64,000 bases of DNA, from NCBI GenBank assembly GCA_021776415.1, contig JAJFFY010000055.1, forward strand, positions 1 to 64,000, given 5' to 3'. A program made the position numbers and the translations under genes. The notes beneath the pieces are model-generated. The model saw only the letters and a list, made by a program, of their open reading frames with translations, had not been told where the DNA came from and ran no database searches. This document shows, in pieces, positions 38,781-49,518 of the stretch (position 1 is its first letter; the number at the start of each line of letters is the position of its first letter). The stretch comes from Hyphococcus sp. (GTDB taxonomy: Bacteria > Pseudomonadota > Alphaproteobacteria > Caulobacterales > Parvularculaceae).

Positions 38781-39647
38781 GTGAAACACGCCCTCTACGC
38801 CACCGCCATTGTGATGGCTACCGCGCCCGCACTCGCCCAGAATGATTTCTCCGAGGTTGAGATAAAGACCACCAGCGTCGCCGAGGGCGTCTATATGCTC
38901 CAAGGCGCAGGCGGTAATATCGGCCTTTCGGTCGGCGAGGACGGCGCCTTTCTGATCGATGATCAGTTCGCTCCGCTGAACGAGAAAATCCTGGCGGCGG
39001 TCGCCGCCGTGACGGACAAGTCGGTAGAGTTTGTCCTCAATACTCACTACCACGGCGACCACACTGGCGGTAATGAACTGCTCGGCAAATCCGGCGCTCA
39101 TATCGTCGCCCATGACAATGTGCGCGTCCGCCTCGCCAAGGCCAAAGCCGGAACCCCCGCCGCCGCGCTGCCGGTGATTACCTTTTCAGACACAACAACA
39201 TTTCACTGGAACGATCAGGAGATTTACATCTTCCATCCCGAAAATGCACATACGGATGGTGATGCGATTGTACATTTTCGCAATCTCAATATCGTGCATA
39301 TGGGCGATGCGATGTTTTCCGGCCGCTACCCCTATATCGATATTGACGCCGGCGGCAGCCTCGAAGGCTATATTGCATCACTTGAAAGCGTTGCGGCGAT
39401 GATCGGTGACAACGTCAAAGTAATCCCCGGACATGGACCGCTATCGTCAAAGGCTGACATCGAACGCTCGATTGTAATGCTCAAAGACGTGCGCACGCGC
39501 ATTGCGGCTTTGATCGATGAAGGGCTTGATGAAGACGCCGCGGTTGCGGCTGATCCACTGGCCGACCTCAACGAGGAATGGGCGTGGCGGTTTATCACCG
39601 GCGAAAAGATGGTCCGCACCGCCTATAAGTCGCTCACGGCAAAATAA
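38781..39647 (+). CDS. MBL-fold metallo-hydrolase, secreted
   Basis: GTG start with signal peptide; NTHYHGDHTGGNELLG, HMGDAMFSGRYPYID, VIPGHGPLS. Confidence 0.93.
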   Translation: MKHALYATAIVMATAPALAQNDFSEVEIKTTSVAEGVYMLQGAGGNIGLSVGEDGAFLIDDQFAPLNEKILAAVAAVTDKSVEFVLNTHYHGDHTGGNELLGKSGAHIVAHDNVRVRLAKAKAGTPAAALPVITFSDTTTFHWNDQEIYIFHPENAHTDGDAIVHFRNLNIVHMGDAMFSGRYPYIDIDAGGSLEGYIASLESVAAMIGDNVKVIPGHGPLSSKADIERSIVMLKDVRTRIAALIDEGLDEDAAVAADPLADLNEEWAWRFITGEKMVRTAYKSLTAK

Positions 39648-39741
39648 AAAACGCGCCCGCTGATGCGGACGCGTCAAGTTGCTGGGAAGTTAGAGCAGAG
39701 CCGTCATTGGTCGGACTTGACCTCTGCTCCATTTTTTACCG

Positions 39742-39790
39742 TCGCGCGATCCGAAAAAGTGGGAATTGCTTTTTCATTTGATCACGCTCT
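39742..39790. repeat. Dispersed intergenic repeat, copy B (CGATCCGAAAAAGTGGGAATTGC...GATCACGCTCT)
   Basis: Same core as copies A and C; intergenic. Confidence 0.55.
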
Positions 39791-39797
39791 GGGTTGT

Positions 39798-40082
39798 TCA
39801 GGACTGCAACGCAACCTCGAGAACTTTACCGCGGCGCACTTTGCACTCAGCACGCAGAACTTCACCGTCAGCATGCGGGATAAGTTCAAGGCTCAGCCGT
39901 TTGGCGGAACCGCCAGTGGTGCGAATAAATTTCACGCGATAATCACTGACAACCGCTAATTCCTGAGCATCGATCGCCTCAGCGCACAAATTGACCTCTT
40001 CGCTTATGCTTGTGGCGTGTGCAGGAACCGCCGCGAGGGCGAAAATACTTACAAAAAGACCGGCAAATAACTTCTTAACCAT
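39798..40082 (-). CDS. Small secreted hypothetical protein
   Basis: Signal peptide MVKKLFAGLFVSIFALAAVPAHA; 94 aa; two Cys. Confidence 0.65.
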   Translation of the reverse strand: MVKKLFAGLFVSIFALAAVPAHATSISEEVNLCAEAIDAQELAVVSDYRVKFIRTTGGSAKRLSLELIPHADGEVLRAECKVRRGKVLEVALQS

Positions 40083-40150
40083 GGGATTGGCTCCATCAAA
40101 GGGGTTTGCGACCGGCTGCGCAGAATTCAGGGGCGCCGGTTGATACACTT

Positions 40151-40176
40151 TATAGTTTACTATATATTTTTATAGT
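40151..40176. promoter_or_regulatory. Operator-like TATAGT/ACTATA half-site cluster
   Basis: TATAGT-TT-ACTATA (40151-40164) followed by TATAGT (40171-40176) in an AT-rich divergent intergenic region. Confidence 0.55.
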
Positions 40177-40236
40177 GTCAATAGCTATTTAAGGAAGCAT
40201 ATGATATTTTTGCAAAGACGACAGATTCGTCGCAGA

Positions 40237-40248
40237 TATAGTAACTAT
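40237..40248. promoter_or_regulatory. Second operator-like dyad TATAGT-A-ACTAT
   Basis: Same half-site as 40151-40176, ends 13 bp before the HxlR-family gene start. Confidence 0.5.
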
Positions 40249-40261
40249 CGAGGGCCATCAG

Positions 40262-40993
40262 ATGGCTAAGCCGCAAAGGACGCCTATGTCGCGCACCTAT
40301 AATAAGGACTGCATTCTCGCCCATGCTCTCGATCTTCTGGGCGAGCGTTGGACACTCCTTATTTTGCGCGATCTGTTTTTAGGCCCGCAGCGCTTTGGCG
40401 ACTTAGCGGCCGGGATGCCGGGCATCGGCGCCAATCTTTTGAGCAAACGTTTGAAGGAACTTGAGCAGGCGGGCATTATTGCCGCCCCAACATCGACCGA
40501 GGCCGGGGCCGGCTATCGGCTGGCGCCGTGGGGAGAAGGGCTGCGACCGGCAATCCGCGCAATGATGTCGTGGTCAATCCATTATTTCATGGAACGGCCT
40601 GAATCATCACCGGCGCGCGAATGTATTTACACCAATAATCTTGAGCCGGACAGTGTCGCGCTTGCGATCGAGCTATTTGCCCAATTTAGTCCGGAACCGG
40701 ATCTAAGTTATGTCGCCCACATATTTATCGATGATTTCCCGTACACATTATACTACATGAACGGTGATATGATCGCGCGGCGCGGGGCCGACACGCCCGC
40801 GGTTGCAAAAATCTCGACGAATGTCGCCACGGTTATGCAGGCGTTCCGCAAAGAGCTTTCGCTTGAGAACGCCAAGTCTCGTATGGATATTTCCGGCCCC
40901 GACAAAGTGATTACGCATCTTCTCAGATGCATCGTCCACACAGAAACGCAAATGGACGACGCATGTGGGCCGGCGCAGGCAAGCGCCGTTTAA
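40262..40993 (+). CDS. HxlR-family winged-helix regulator with C-terminal SCP2-like domain
   Basis: DLLGERWTLLILRDLFLGPQRFGDLAAGMPGIGANLLSKRLKELEQAGII. Confidence 0.92.
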   Translation: MAKPQRTPMSRTYNKDCILAHALDLLGERWTLLILRDLFLGPQRFGDLAAGMPGIGANLLSKRLKELEQAGIIAAPTSTEAGAGYRLAPWGEGLRPAIRAMMSWSIHYFMERPESSPARECIYTNNLEPDSVALAIELFAQFSPEPDLSYVAHIFIDDFPYTLYYMNGDMIARRGADTPAVAKISTNVATVMQAFRKELSLENAKSRMDISGPDKVITHLLRCIVHTETQMDDACGPAQASAV

Positions 40994-40995
40994 TT

Positions 40996-41633
<638 letters not shown>

Positions 41634-41634
<1 letters not shown>

Positions 41635-42338
41635 TATGCGCTCTCCCTTTCACGAACCGTGCGTTGTTCAATACGCTTTTCGTGTTCGGCCTCGATGATC
41701 CGCTGGACATAAATGCCCGGCGTGTGGATGCAGCCAGGATCAAGACTGCCAAGCGGTACAATCTCCTCAACTTCAGCGACCGTTACCTTGCCGGCAGTCG
41801 CCATCATCGGATTAAAATTGCGCGCAGTCTTTCGGTAGATGAGGTTGCCCTGTTCGTCGCCCTTCCAGGCTTTGACGATCGACAGATCCGACACCAGGCC
41901 GGTCTCGAGAATGTAAGTCTCGCCGTCAAAGTCTTTGTGCTCTTTGCCTTCGGCTATAACCGTGCCGACGCCGGTCTTGGTGTAAAAGCCAGGAATGCCG
42001 GCGCCGCCGGCGCGGCAGCGCTCAGCCAGCGTGCCTTGCGGATTGAATTCGAGCTCCAACTCGCCCGCGAGGTATTGGCGTTCAAATTCTTTGTTCTCAC
42101 CGACATAAGAGGAGATCATCTTTTTTATCTGGCGCGTCTGCAGCAAAAAGCCGAGCCCGAAATCATCGATCCCGGCATTGTTTGAAACCACGGTGAGGTC
42201 CGTGACCCCGGTATCTCTAAGCGCGATGATCAGGTTTTCCGCTATGCCGCAAAGCCCGAAACCGCCGGACATTACAGTCATGCCGTCAAACACCAGGCCG
42301 TCCAGAGCGGCTTTCGCGTCGGGAAAGATTTTCTTCAT
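41634..42338 (-). CDS. 3-oxoacid CoA-transferase subunit A
   Basis: [35 protein letters not shown]; overlaps subunit B by 1 nt. Confidence 0.95.
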
Positions 42339-42405
42339 CGAAAAGCCTCCGGTAAATTTGCCCTTCGAGTAGCGCAAAAGAAACAATGCGTCTACTAAGG
42401 CGATA

Positions 42406-43449
42406 ATGAAGAGCCTCACCAAAATCGCTCTCGACGATATCGTCGCTGATCCATGCTGGCTGCCCCACCAATTAGACTTGGGACGGCGCATCATTACTTT
42501 CGCTCGGTTCGATCGCTACACTTTGTCTAAAGCAACATTCCTGGACAACCGCATTGACGAAACGGTCTCGGCGTGGACGGAAGCGCCCATCGACGCCCTT
42601 CTCGAGGCGAAGGTCCCGGCGCGGCCAGCCCCGGCTTTTCTATTGCATACCTCCTATTGTTGCTCGACCTTAATGACGCGCGCGCTTGACGTTCCCGGCC
42701 GCACTTTGGCGCTCAGAGAACCCGAGATCATTATGGGCTTGTCGAACGCATACAGAATGGCGAGCAACCAGAACGAGCTGAGCCTCGCCGAAAGACTGCG
42801 AGATGTTATTTTAAATTTACTGACGCGACCGCATTTGGAAAACGAACGGGTGCTGATCAAACCGACAAACGCGGCCAACAATCTCGCGCCAATCCTATCC
42901 GCACATGGGGTTCCAATCATATTTCTATATGGCGACCTGAGAGGGTTCCTCGCTTCCGTTATTAAGAAGGGCGAGCCGTGCAGAACCATTGTGCGACAAA
43001 TATATCGGGTCTTCGCCATGGATAAGGTCGGCGTCAGCGTGATCTCCCAACGCGATGCGCTCGCATTGACGGACCTGCAAATCGCGGCTCTGGCCTGGCG
43101 GCATCAAATCGAAATGTTTAACGCAATACTTTTGGCGCCCGACGGCGCACATTTGCGCTCGCTGAACTTCCAAACGCTTTTGGAGCGCCCAGCTGAAACG
43201 TTGCGGGCTGCAAGCGATCACTTGCAACTTAACATCGACGTTGAAACACTAAATGAGACCGCTAACGGCCCGGTGTTTCAAACCGACTCCAAAGAGGAGG
43301 GCCGCCGCTACGACGCCGCTCAACGCGCCAGAGAAGAAGCGGCGCTGATGGATCAACACAGCGAAGTGCTGGATTTGATCGAACAGTGGGCGTTCAAACT
43401 CTCCCTCGGCGGTGACGCGCCAGCGCGTTTGCCGAAATCCTTGATCTAA
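42406..43449 (+). CDS. Sulfotransferase-like P-loop protein
   Basis: [20 protein letters not shown] resembles a 5'-PSB loop; [19 protein letters not shown]. Confidence 0.55.
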   Translation: MKSLTKIALDDIVADPCWLPHQLDLGRRIITFARFDRYTLSKATFLDNRIDETVSAWTEAPIDALLEAKVPARPAPAFLLHTSYCCSTLMTRALDVPGRTLALREPEIIMGLSNAYRMASNQNELSLAERLRDVILNLLTRPHLENERVLIKPTNAANNLAPILSAHGVPIIFLYGDLRGFLASVIKKGEPCRTIVRQIYRVFAMDKVGVSVISQRDALALTDLQIAALAWRHQIEMFNAILLAPDGAHLRSLNFQTLLERPAETLRAASDHLQLNIDVETLNETANGPVFQTDSKEEGRRYDAAQRAREEAALMDQHSEVLDLIEQWAFKLSLGGDAPARLPKSLI

Positions 43450-43576
43450 AATAGCATGTTAAGCAGCGCTCCCGGGCTTCTTGCAAAGCCCACTACGCAA
43501 CATAGTCAAGATCGAATTCTCTCGCTGCAGAAAGCGTTTCCCCGGGGCAGCCAATTCCGGCTAGGTTGCGCATAAT

Positions 43577-44980
43577 ATGAATTTGAAAACACATCATAAG
43601 ATATTGTTGTTGGGCGGAGGCGCGGTAGCGCTCGGCCTGGCATTTGCGGGCATGAAGCTGAACGCCATCGCCCACACCGGCGCCGCCTATAAAGCCAAGG
43701 TCGCCTGCTCGGAAATTTTTCTCGCCGGGCGGGCGCGCGAGGCTGTGCTAACATCCGAGTTTGAAAACATTGATCCATTTCTGGACCGCATGAGCGTTGC
43801 TGTGGATGACGTTAAACGTGAAACCATCGCCGCCGGTCCCTTGGGTCTTGGGCGCGCTAAAGCGATCTACCGCGATGGTTATGGGTGCACGCTTGAAAAC
43901 CAAAAACCGCTCGCCGCTTTGCCGGCCATCGCACCGGTCACAGCTGAGCCATGGATTGACGCGACGATAAATTCCGATCTCAAACTCGACCATGTCGATA
44001 CAAAAAAACTCAACGCCCTTATCGATGCCGCCTTTGCCGACAGCGCCGCCGGCAATCGCGCCTTGCTGGTCGTTGTTGACGGCAGGATTGTCGCTGAGGG
44101 CTATGGCGACGGAATTTCCAAAACCACGCGGCTTGCTTCCTGGTCGATGGCCAAAAGCGTCACCGCGACGGTGCTTGGCGCTGCGGTCTTGCAGGGCCTG
44201 GTTGATCTGGGCGACCCGGTCCCGGTTTCCGAATGGCGTGATGATGCTGCGCGATCAAAAATCACCTGGGGCGATCTTCTACATATGCAGAGCGGGCTGG
44301 CGTTTGACGAAAGTTACGGCGCCATGCTCTCCGATGTGAATTTGATGTTATTTCGCGAGGCCGACGCTGGCGGTTATGCCGCTGACATGCCGGCGATTTA
44401 TCCGCGGGGGGAGCATTGGGCCTATTCCAGCGGCACGGTCAACTTGCTTGCGCGCGCGTTGCGGCGCGTGTTGGAGGACGCCGGCGTCAGTTATCATGAG
44501 TTTGCCCACGATGCGATCTATGCACCGATCGGCGCGGCCAGCATCGTCATGGAACCTGACGCGGCGGGCACGTCGATTGGCTCATCATTTATATACGCAA
44601 CCGCACGCGACTGGGCCCGGCTCGGCGATTTATATCTTCGCGGTGGTGTCTGGGGAACCAAGCGCATCCTGCCCGAAGGCTGGCCCAACTATGTCGCCAC
44701 TCCGGCAGCGGCTTCGGACAATCAATACGGCGCTTATTTTTGGCTCAACCGCGAAGGCGGGCAAGATAAAACCACCCGCGCGCGGTTTATCCCCGGCCTG
44801 CCGGAAGGCGCCTATTTCATGTCCGGTCATGAAGGGCAGTTTGTGTTTATCATCCCTTCGAGGAACATGGTGATCGTCCGTACGGGCATCACCCGGGGAA
44901 GGCCCGCAGTGGCGGCGTCGGCGCCGCTGATCGCCGCGTTATACAACGCCGTTGATGAACCCGAAGCGGCGCCAGAATAA
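43577..44980 (+). CDS. Serine hydrolase (class C beta-lactamase-like)
   Basis: RLASWSMAKSVTATVLG (SxxK), WAYSSGTVNLLARAL (YxS/N), FMSGHEGQ. Confidence 0.92.
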   Translation: MNLKTHHKILLLGGGAVALGLAFAGMKLNAIAHTGAAYKAKVACSEIFLAGRAREAVLTSEFENIDPFLDRMSVAVDDVKRETIAAGPLGLGRAKAIYRDGYGCTLENQKPLAALPAIAPVTAEPWIDATINSDLKLDHVDTKKLNALIDAAFADSAAGNRALLVVVDGRIVAEGYGDGISKTTRLASWSMAKSVTATVLGAAVLQGLVDLGDPVPVSEWRDDAARSKITWGDLLHMQSGLAFDESYGAMLSDVNLMLFREADAGGYAADMPAIYPRGEHWAYSSGTVNLLARALRRVLEDAGVSYHEFAHDAIYAPIGAASIVMEPDAAGTSIGSSFIYATARDWARLGDLYLRGGVWGTKRILPEGWPNYVATPAAASDNQYGAYFWLNREGGQDKTTRARFIPGLPEGAYFMSGHEGQFVFIIPSRNMVIVRTGITRGRPAVAASAPLIAALYNAVDEPEAAPE

Positions 44981-45034
44981 AATTTGCATGGCTGAGTGTC
45001 TGTCTCAAAAAAAGTATGCTTTATCAGTGTTGTC

Positions 45035-45111
45035 ATCATCGGGCTTGTCCCGGTGATCCAGAAATTTTCCCACTATTTGCAGCCCTGGATTGCCGGAACA
45101 AGTCCGGCAAT
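45035..45111. repeat. Tandem hairpin intergenic repeat (ATCATCGGG-N5-CCCGGTGAT and ATTGCCGG-N7-CCGGCAAT)
   Basis: Two adjacent dyads in the gap between convergent genes. Confidence 0.7.
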
Positions 45112-45200
45112 GACACGGGGAGGGTTCACTGACGCTAACTGAGCGCAATGACTCAGTTCGTTTTTCAAACAGGCTCTGAGGCAGCCAAAACGCCCGCGCC

Positions 45201-46985
45201 TTAAGAATGCTCGCCGGAAGGTTTTTCCGGCCGCGCATAGGGTTGGTGCAGGAGTTCTTTGCCCGCCTCCATGCCATAATCGCGTTGCGCCAGCAGGCGT
45301 TCGCGGTCGATCGTTCGGAACTGTTCGACATAATCGTCAATCTCGTCCTGATCATGCCCCATGCGCGTCAGCGCCTCGCGCGCCATCAACACACTGGATT
45401 CAAGCGTCTCACGAATAATCACGTCCGGGCCCAGCTGCGCCAACTCGATTTCATGAGTGCGGTCATGGGCGCAGGCGATAATCGTCAGGTTCGGAACCGC
45501 GGCGCGCAACGCCTCCACCGCATGATTGACGGCTTGCGTATCATCCATGCAAAGCAGCACCGCGCTCGCATCCATGGCGCCCGCCGTCATCAACACATCG
45601 AGCCTTGAGGCGTCGCCAAAATAAACCTTGAAGCCGAAACGCTGCGCATTGCGAATATGCGCCGGGGCGCGATCAATCGCGGTGACGCTGACGCCTGAAT
45701 TGCGCAGCACCTGCGAGACAATTTGTCCGACACGGCCAAAGCCCGCAATGATAACATGGTCGTGGCCGCCACGCGGGCCCTCCAGATCTTCACCGCTGTC
45801 GGCGCCAGATTTGGCGATGCGATGGACCGCCATCACCAATAGCGGCGTTGACGCCATGGAGATCGTCACGATCGCCGACAACAACGTCGCCGCGCCATTG
45901 GTGAACAGCAACGCATCGACGCCGAGACTGATGACGACAAATGCAAACTCGCCGCCTTGTGAAAGCACGGCGGCGGTCTTTAGTGCATTATTGTGCGTGG
46001 ATTTCGCCGCTCGCGTCAGGGCGTAGAGCAAGACCGCCTTGATCACCACCAGCCCCGCCGCGCCGCCGAGAACCATCCACCAGGATGCGGCAATGACGGC
46101 AAGATCGAGGCGCATGCCGATCGAAATGAAGAACAATCCGAGCAGCAATCCCCGGAACGGTTCGATGTCGGTTTCAATCTGATGGCGATAGGCGGATTCC
46201 GCAAGCAAGGCGCCGGCGAGAAAAGCCCCCAGCGCCATCGACAACCCGGCCCAGGAAACCGCAAGCGCGGTTAAAGCAACGACAAGCAGCGCCGTTGCGG
46301 CAAAGGCTTCGCGCGAGCCCGAACCGGCGACAATATGGAAGGCGCGATCAAGACCATATCTGCCGATGATGATCAGCGCGACCAAAACCCCAACCGGTTT
46401 AGCGACCGCCGCCCAACCCATGCCTTCGCCGGCGCCGGCGCCCGCAACAACGCTAAGGCTCGCGATAAACGGAATGGCGGCCAGAAGCGGGATGACGGCG
46501 AGGTCCTGAAACAGGAGAATGGAAAAAGATTGCTTGCCGTAACTGGTATTGAACTCGCCGCGGTCTTTTAGAAGTTGCAGCGCAAACGCAGTTGAGGAAA
46601 ACGCCAGCGACAGACCGGCAATCACCGCCGCCGGCGCGGGCATCACATCGGCGAGGATGAACAGGCCCGCAATTAACACGCCCGTGACGGCGACTTGCGC
46701 GGCGCCAAGGCCGAAAATCTGCTGGCGCATGGACCACAAACGCGACAGCGACAGCTCCAGACCAATGACGAATAAAAACAGCACCACGCCAAGTTCGGCA
46801 ATGTGGAAGACGCCTTCTTGCATGTGCAAAAGATTGAAACCGAACGGTCCGACCGCCACCCCGGCGGCGAGATAACCGAGGATTGAACCCAGCTTAAAGC
46901 GATTGAATATAGGAACCGCAATCACCGCAGCGCCAAGATAGGTCGCCGCCTGAATCAGAAAATCGCTTTCGCCGCCAGCGGCCAT
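45201..46985 (-). CDS. CPA2-family cation:proton antiporter with TrkA-N domain (KefB/KefC-like)
   Basis: Multi-TM Na+/H+ exchanger domain then HVIIAGFGRVGQIVSQVLRNSGVSVTAIDRAP. Confidence 0.95.
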   Translation of the reverse strand: MAAGGESDFLIQAATYLGAAVIAVPIFNRFKLGSILGYLAAGVAVGPFGFNLLHMQEGVFHIAELGVVLFLFVIGLELSLSRLWSMRQQIFGLGAAQVAVTGVLIAGLFILADVMPAPAAVIAGLSLAFSSTAFALQLLKDRGEFNTSYGKQSFSILLFQDLAVIPLLAAIPFIASLSVVAGAGAGEGMGWAAVAKPVGVLVALIIIGRYGLDRAFHIVAGSGSREAFAATALLVVALTALAVSWAGLSMALGAFLAGALLAESAYRHQIETDIEPFRGLLLGLFFISIGMRLDLAVIAASWWMVLGGAAGLVVIKAVLLYALTRAAKSTHNNALKTAAVLSQGGEFAFVVISLGVDALLFTNGAATLLSAIVTISMASTPLLVMAVHRIAKSGADSGEDLEGPRGGHDHVIIAGFGRVGQIVSQVLRNSGVSVTAIDRAPAHIRNAQRFGFKVYFGDASRLDVLMTAGAMDASAVLLCMDDTQAVNHAVEALRAAVPNLTIIACAHDRTHEIELAQLGPDVIIRETLESSVLMAREALTRMGHDQDEIDDYVEQFRTIDRERLLAQRDYGMEAGKELLHQPYARPEKPSGEHS

Positions 46986-46987
46986 GT

Positions 46988-47938
46988 CTATTGCACGATC
47001 CCGGTTAACTCCTTGAGGCCCAGCGCCAGATTGACATTCTGGATTGCCTGCACCGCCGCGCCTTTGAGGAGATTGTCTTCTACTGCCACCACTACCGCAT
47101 TCTTGCCGTCTTCGCTGACATCAAAACCGCCGATCATAACGCCCATGCGACCGGCGCCGTCTTTTAGCTCCGGCGGCGCATTGCGAAGCGCGATCAACGG
47201 CTCGTTTGAATATTTTTGCTCGAAGATTTCTGCTAGCGCACCGACCGTCAGCGCCTCGCGCAGCGGGATATGCGCGGTGACGATCAGCCCGCGAAACGCC
47301 GGATGCACATGCGGCATGAACCGGATGGGAACGCCAAGATGGCGCGCCGCCTCGTGCTCATGCTTATGACCGGTGAGCGCATAAGGCATCAGATTGTCTT
47401 TAAGGCGTTCGGGGTCGTTGCGCGGCGACGGCTTTGTCCCGGCGCCGGAATAGCCCGAAACGCCAAACACCGCCGGAACGCCGCCAAGACGATCAACCAG
47501 CGGGGCTAGCGCGAGCTGCATCGCGGTTGCATAACAGCCGGGATTGGCGATGCGTTTTGCGCGCTCAATCTCTTTGCGGCCGAGTTCCGGCAGGCCATAG
47601 ACCCAAGCGTCATCGAAGCGATAATCCGCTGACAGATCGATAATGATCCGATGCGGCGCATCGCGCTCTAATGCATCGACGTAAGGCTTCGCCGCGCCGT
47701 CGGGGACCGCGAGAATGACGACATCAGCGCGCCGCCGCGCCGCCTCATCCGGCGAGAGCGCCTCAAAGATGCACTCATCCTGGTCTTCCGGCGCAATCTC
47801 CGCGACCGGGCGACCCGCCCATTCGCGGCTCACCGCATAGGCGAGCATCAGCTCCGGATGACCGCCAATCAGGCGGATCAACTCGCGGCCCGTGTGGCCG
47901 CGGGCGCCGATTAGCCCGACAAGGAATGGCTCGCTCAT
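46988..47938 (-). CDS. argC: N-acetyl-gamma-glutamyl-phosphate reductase
   Basis: GLIGARGHTGRELIRLIGGHPE, NPGCYATAMQLAL, SGYSGAGTKP, HVHPAFRGL. Confidence 0.96.
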   Translation of the reverse strand: MSEPFLVGLIGARGHTGRELIRLIGGHPELMLAYAVSREWAGRPVAEIAPEDQDECIFEALSPDEAARRRADVVILAVPDGAAKPYVDALERDAPHRIIIDLSADYRFDDAWVYGLPELGRKEIERAKRIANPGCYATAMQLALAPLVDRLGGVPAVFGVSGYSGAGTKPSPRNDPERLKDNLMPYALTGHKHEHEAARHLGVPIRFMPHVHPAFRGLIVTAHIPLREALTVGALAEIFEQKYSNEPLIALRNAPPELKDGAGRMGVMIGGFDVSEDGKNAVVVAVEDNLLKGAAVQAIQNVNLALGLKELTGIVQ

Positions 47939-49260
47939 GGCGCTTCGCCTTCAAACGACGCCGGAAGCGCGCCGATGCGTTCAACGATAGGCGCAATCTG
48001 CGATAAATCCGAGGCGCCAATCCAGAAAACCGTCCATGGACCTTTTCTCACCGAACCGTCGGCGGCTTCATGATAGAAGGCGTTAAACCCGTTAGCGGTC
48101 TGCGAGCGCCAGTAGAAAACCGGGTTCTTCTCAGCTAACTGCCGCCAGACTGTGCGCGCGAGACCCTCGCCACGCGCATCGCCAAGCACGGCGAACTTAT
48201 CGAGGTAAATAATGTCGTCGAGCTTGGTCAAAATTGCTCCGGCGCGATAGCTCTCGGACATATGGACTTCGTGGATGTCGAGCCCCGCCCACCAGCCGTC
48301 TTTCAGCTTGGCGCCAAATGCATCTGCAACCAGCGTCTCGGTCTTGGCGCGATCGAGCGCGTCTTTGGAGGCGACCTCATTAATGCGCTCACCCATACGC
48401 ACCAGCGTGCCCGAGCCGCCATGGGTGAACAATTCGCGCACTAGACCCGACGGCGTGGTGATCGACACCGACGAGGAGAGCGGCGCGTCGTCCAACAGGC
48501 GCTTGATCTCCTCAACCTTTAACAACATGCCGTCCTTGACCCAGTCCTGCGCCACCAGCGCATCATAGTCCGAGGCCAAGTTGATCGAGTGAATGATCTC
48601 GCCCGCCTCATCGAGCAGACCGCCGACGCTGGACAGAAAAATGATTTTCATCGGCTGCAATGCATGCACCAGCGCGCGCGTCGCAGTGTCGCCATTGACG
48701 TTTAACAGCTGCCCGCCGGGCGCAATGCCGAGGCATGTGAGGATCGGGATCGCGCCCGACTGCGCCACTGAGCGAATAAGTTCGAGATGAACCTTGGTCG
48801 GTTTGCCGACAAATCCGAATTTGTCCTTATCAAGATAGTCCGCCTCAATCGCCCCGGCGGTGAGCGAATGCGCCTCAACGCCTTGCGCACGCACCGCCTC
48901 GACCAGGGCGATATTAACGGCGGTAAAAACATCGCGCGCCGCATCGAGCGCTTCGGCGGAGGTGACGCGCAAGCCATCGATCTTCGGGGTTTTGACGCCG
49001 CGCTCATTCAGCGCCTCATCAAGCTGCGGCCCACCACCATGCAACACAATCGGCGTCAACCCGACAGTGTGCAAAAAGGCCAGCGCAGCAGCGGTCTCCT
49101 CCAGCTGGTCGGCAAGGATCGCGCCGCCAATTTTGATGACTGCAAAGCGCGTCTGATCGACCTCAGCAAACCGGTTGAGGTAGGAACGAATTTCCTTGCC
49201 GTCGCTCATATTGGAGAGCAACTGGACAATGGTTTGGCGGATATTGCGGCTGGCGGTCAT
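47935..49260 (-). CDS. argB: Acetylglutamate kinase with C-terminal NAGS-type acetyltransferase (NAT/DUF619) domain
   Basis: Kinase domain FAVIKIGGAILADQ...VLHGGGPQLDEAL; C-terminal NAT domain YLDKFAVLGDARGEGLARTVWRQLAEKNPVFYWRSQTANGFNAFYHEAADGSVRKGPWTVFWIG. Confidence 0.93.
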   Translation of the reverse strand: MTASRNIRQTIVQLLSNMSDGKEIRSYLNRFAEVDQTRFAVIKIGGAILADQLEETAAALAFLHTVGLTPIVLHGGGPQLDEALNERGVKTPKIDGLRVTSAEALDAARDVFTAVNIALVEAVRAQGVEAHSLTAGAIEADYLDKDKFGFVGKPTKVHLELIRSVAQSGAIPILTCLGIAPGGQLLNVNGDTATRALVHALQPMKIIFLSSVGGLLDEAGEIIHSINLASDYDALVAQDWVKDGMLLKVEEIKRLLDDAPLSSSVSITTPSGLVRELFTHGGSGTLVRMGERINEVASKDALDRAKTETLVADAFGAKLKDGWWAGLDIHEVHMSESYRAGAILTKLDDIIYLDKFAVLGDARGEGLARTVWRQLAEKNPVFYWRSQTANGFNAFYHEAADGSVRKGPWTVFWIGASDLSQIAPIVERIGALPASFEGEAP

Positions 49261-49272
49261 GGCGAATACGTC

Positions 49273-49319
49273 ATCCCGTGCGCGACGCAGCATGCAATGC
49301 TGCTTCGCAGACACGGGAT
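49273..49319. repeat. Long nested hairpin in the leader of the argB-like gene
   Basis: ATCCCGTG...GCAGCAT-GCA-ATGCTGC...CACGGGAT, two concentric perfect stems. Confidence 0.8.
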
Positions 49320-49518
49320 TTCTATCAATGCTGGCGCCTTCCCGGCGACAGATCCCGGACCAGCACAGCAGCGCCCGACCGCGAAGGCGGTCGAATTAAA
49401 GTTTGCGTGCATTCGCACGCGGGTGCTGCGGCGCATCCGGGATGACGGTGTTGTTACAAGCATCACCCCGTCAGCGCATGTTGATGCGCCGCAAGACCCC
49501 CATCGCCGCTTCGCGGCA

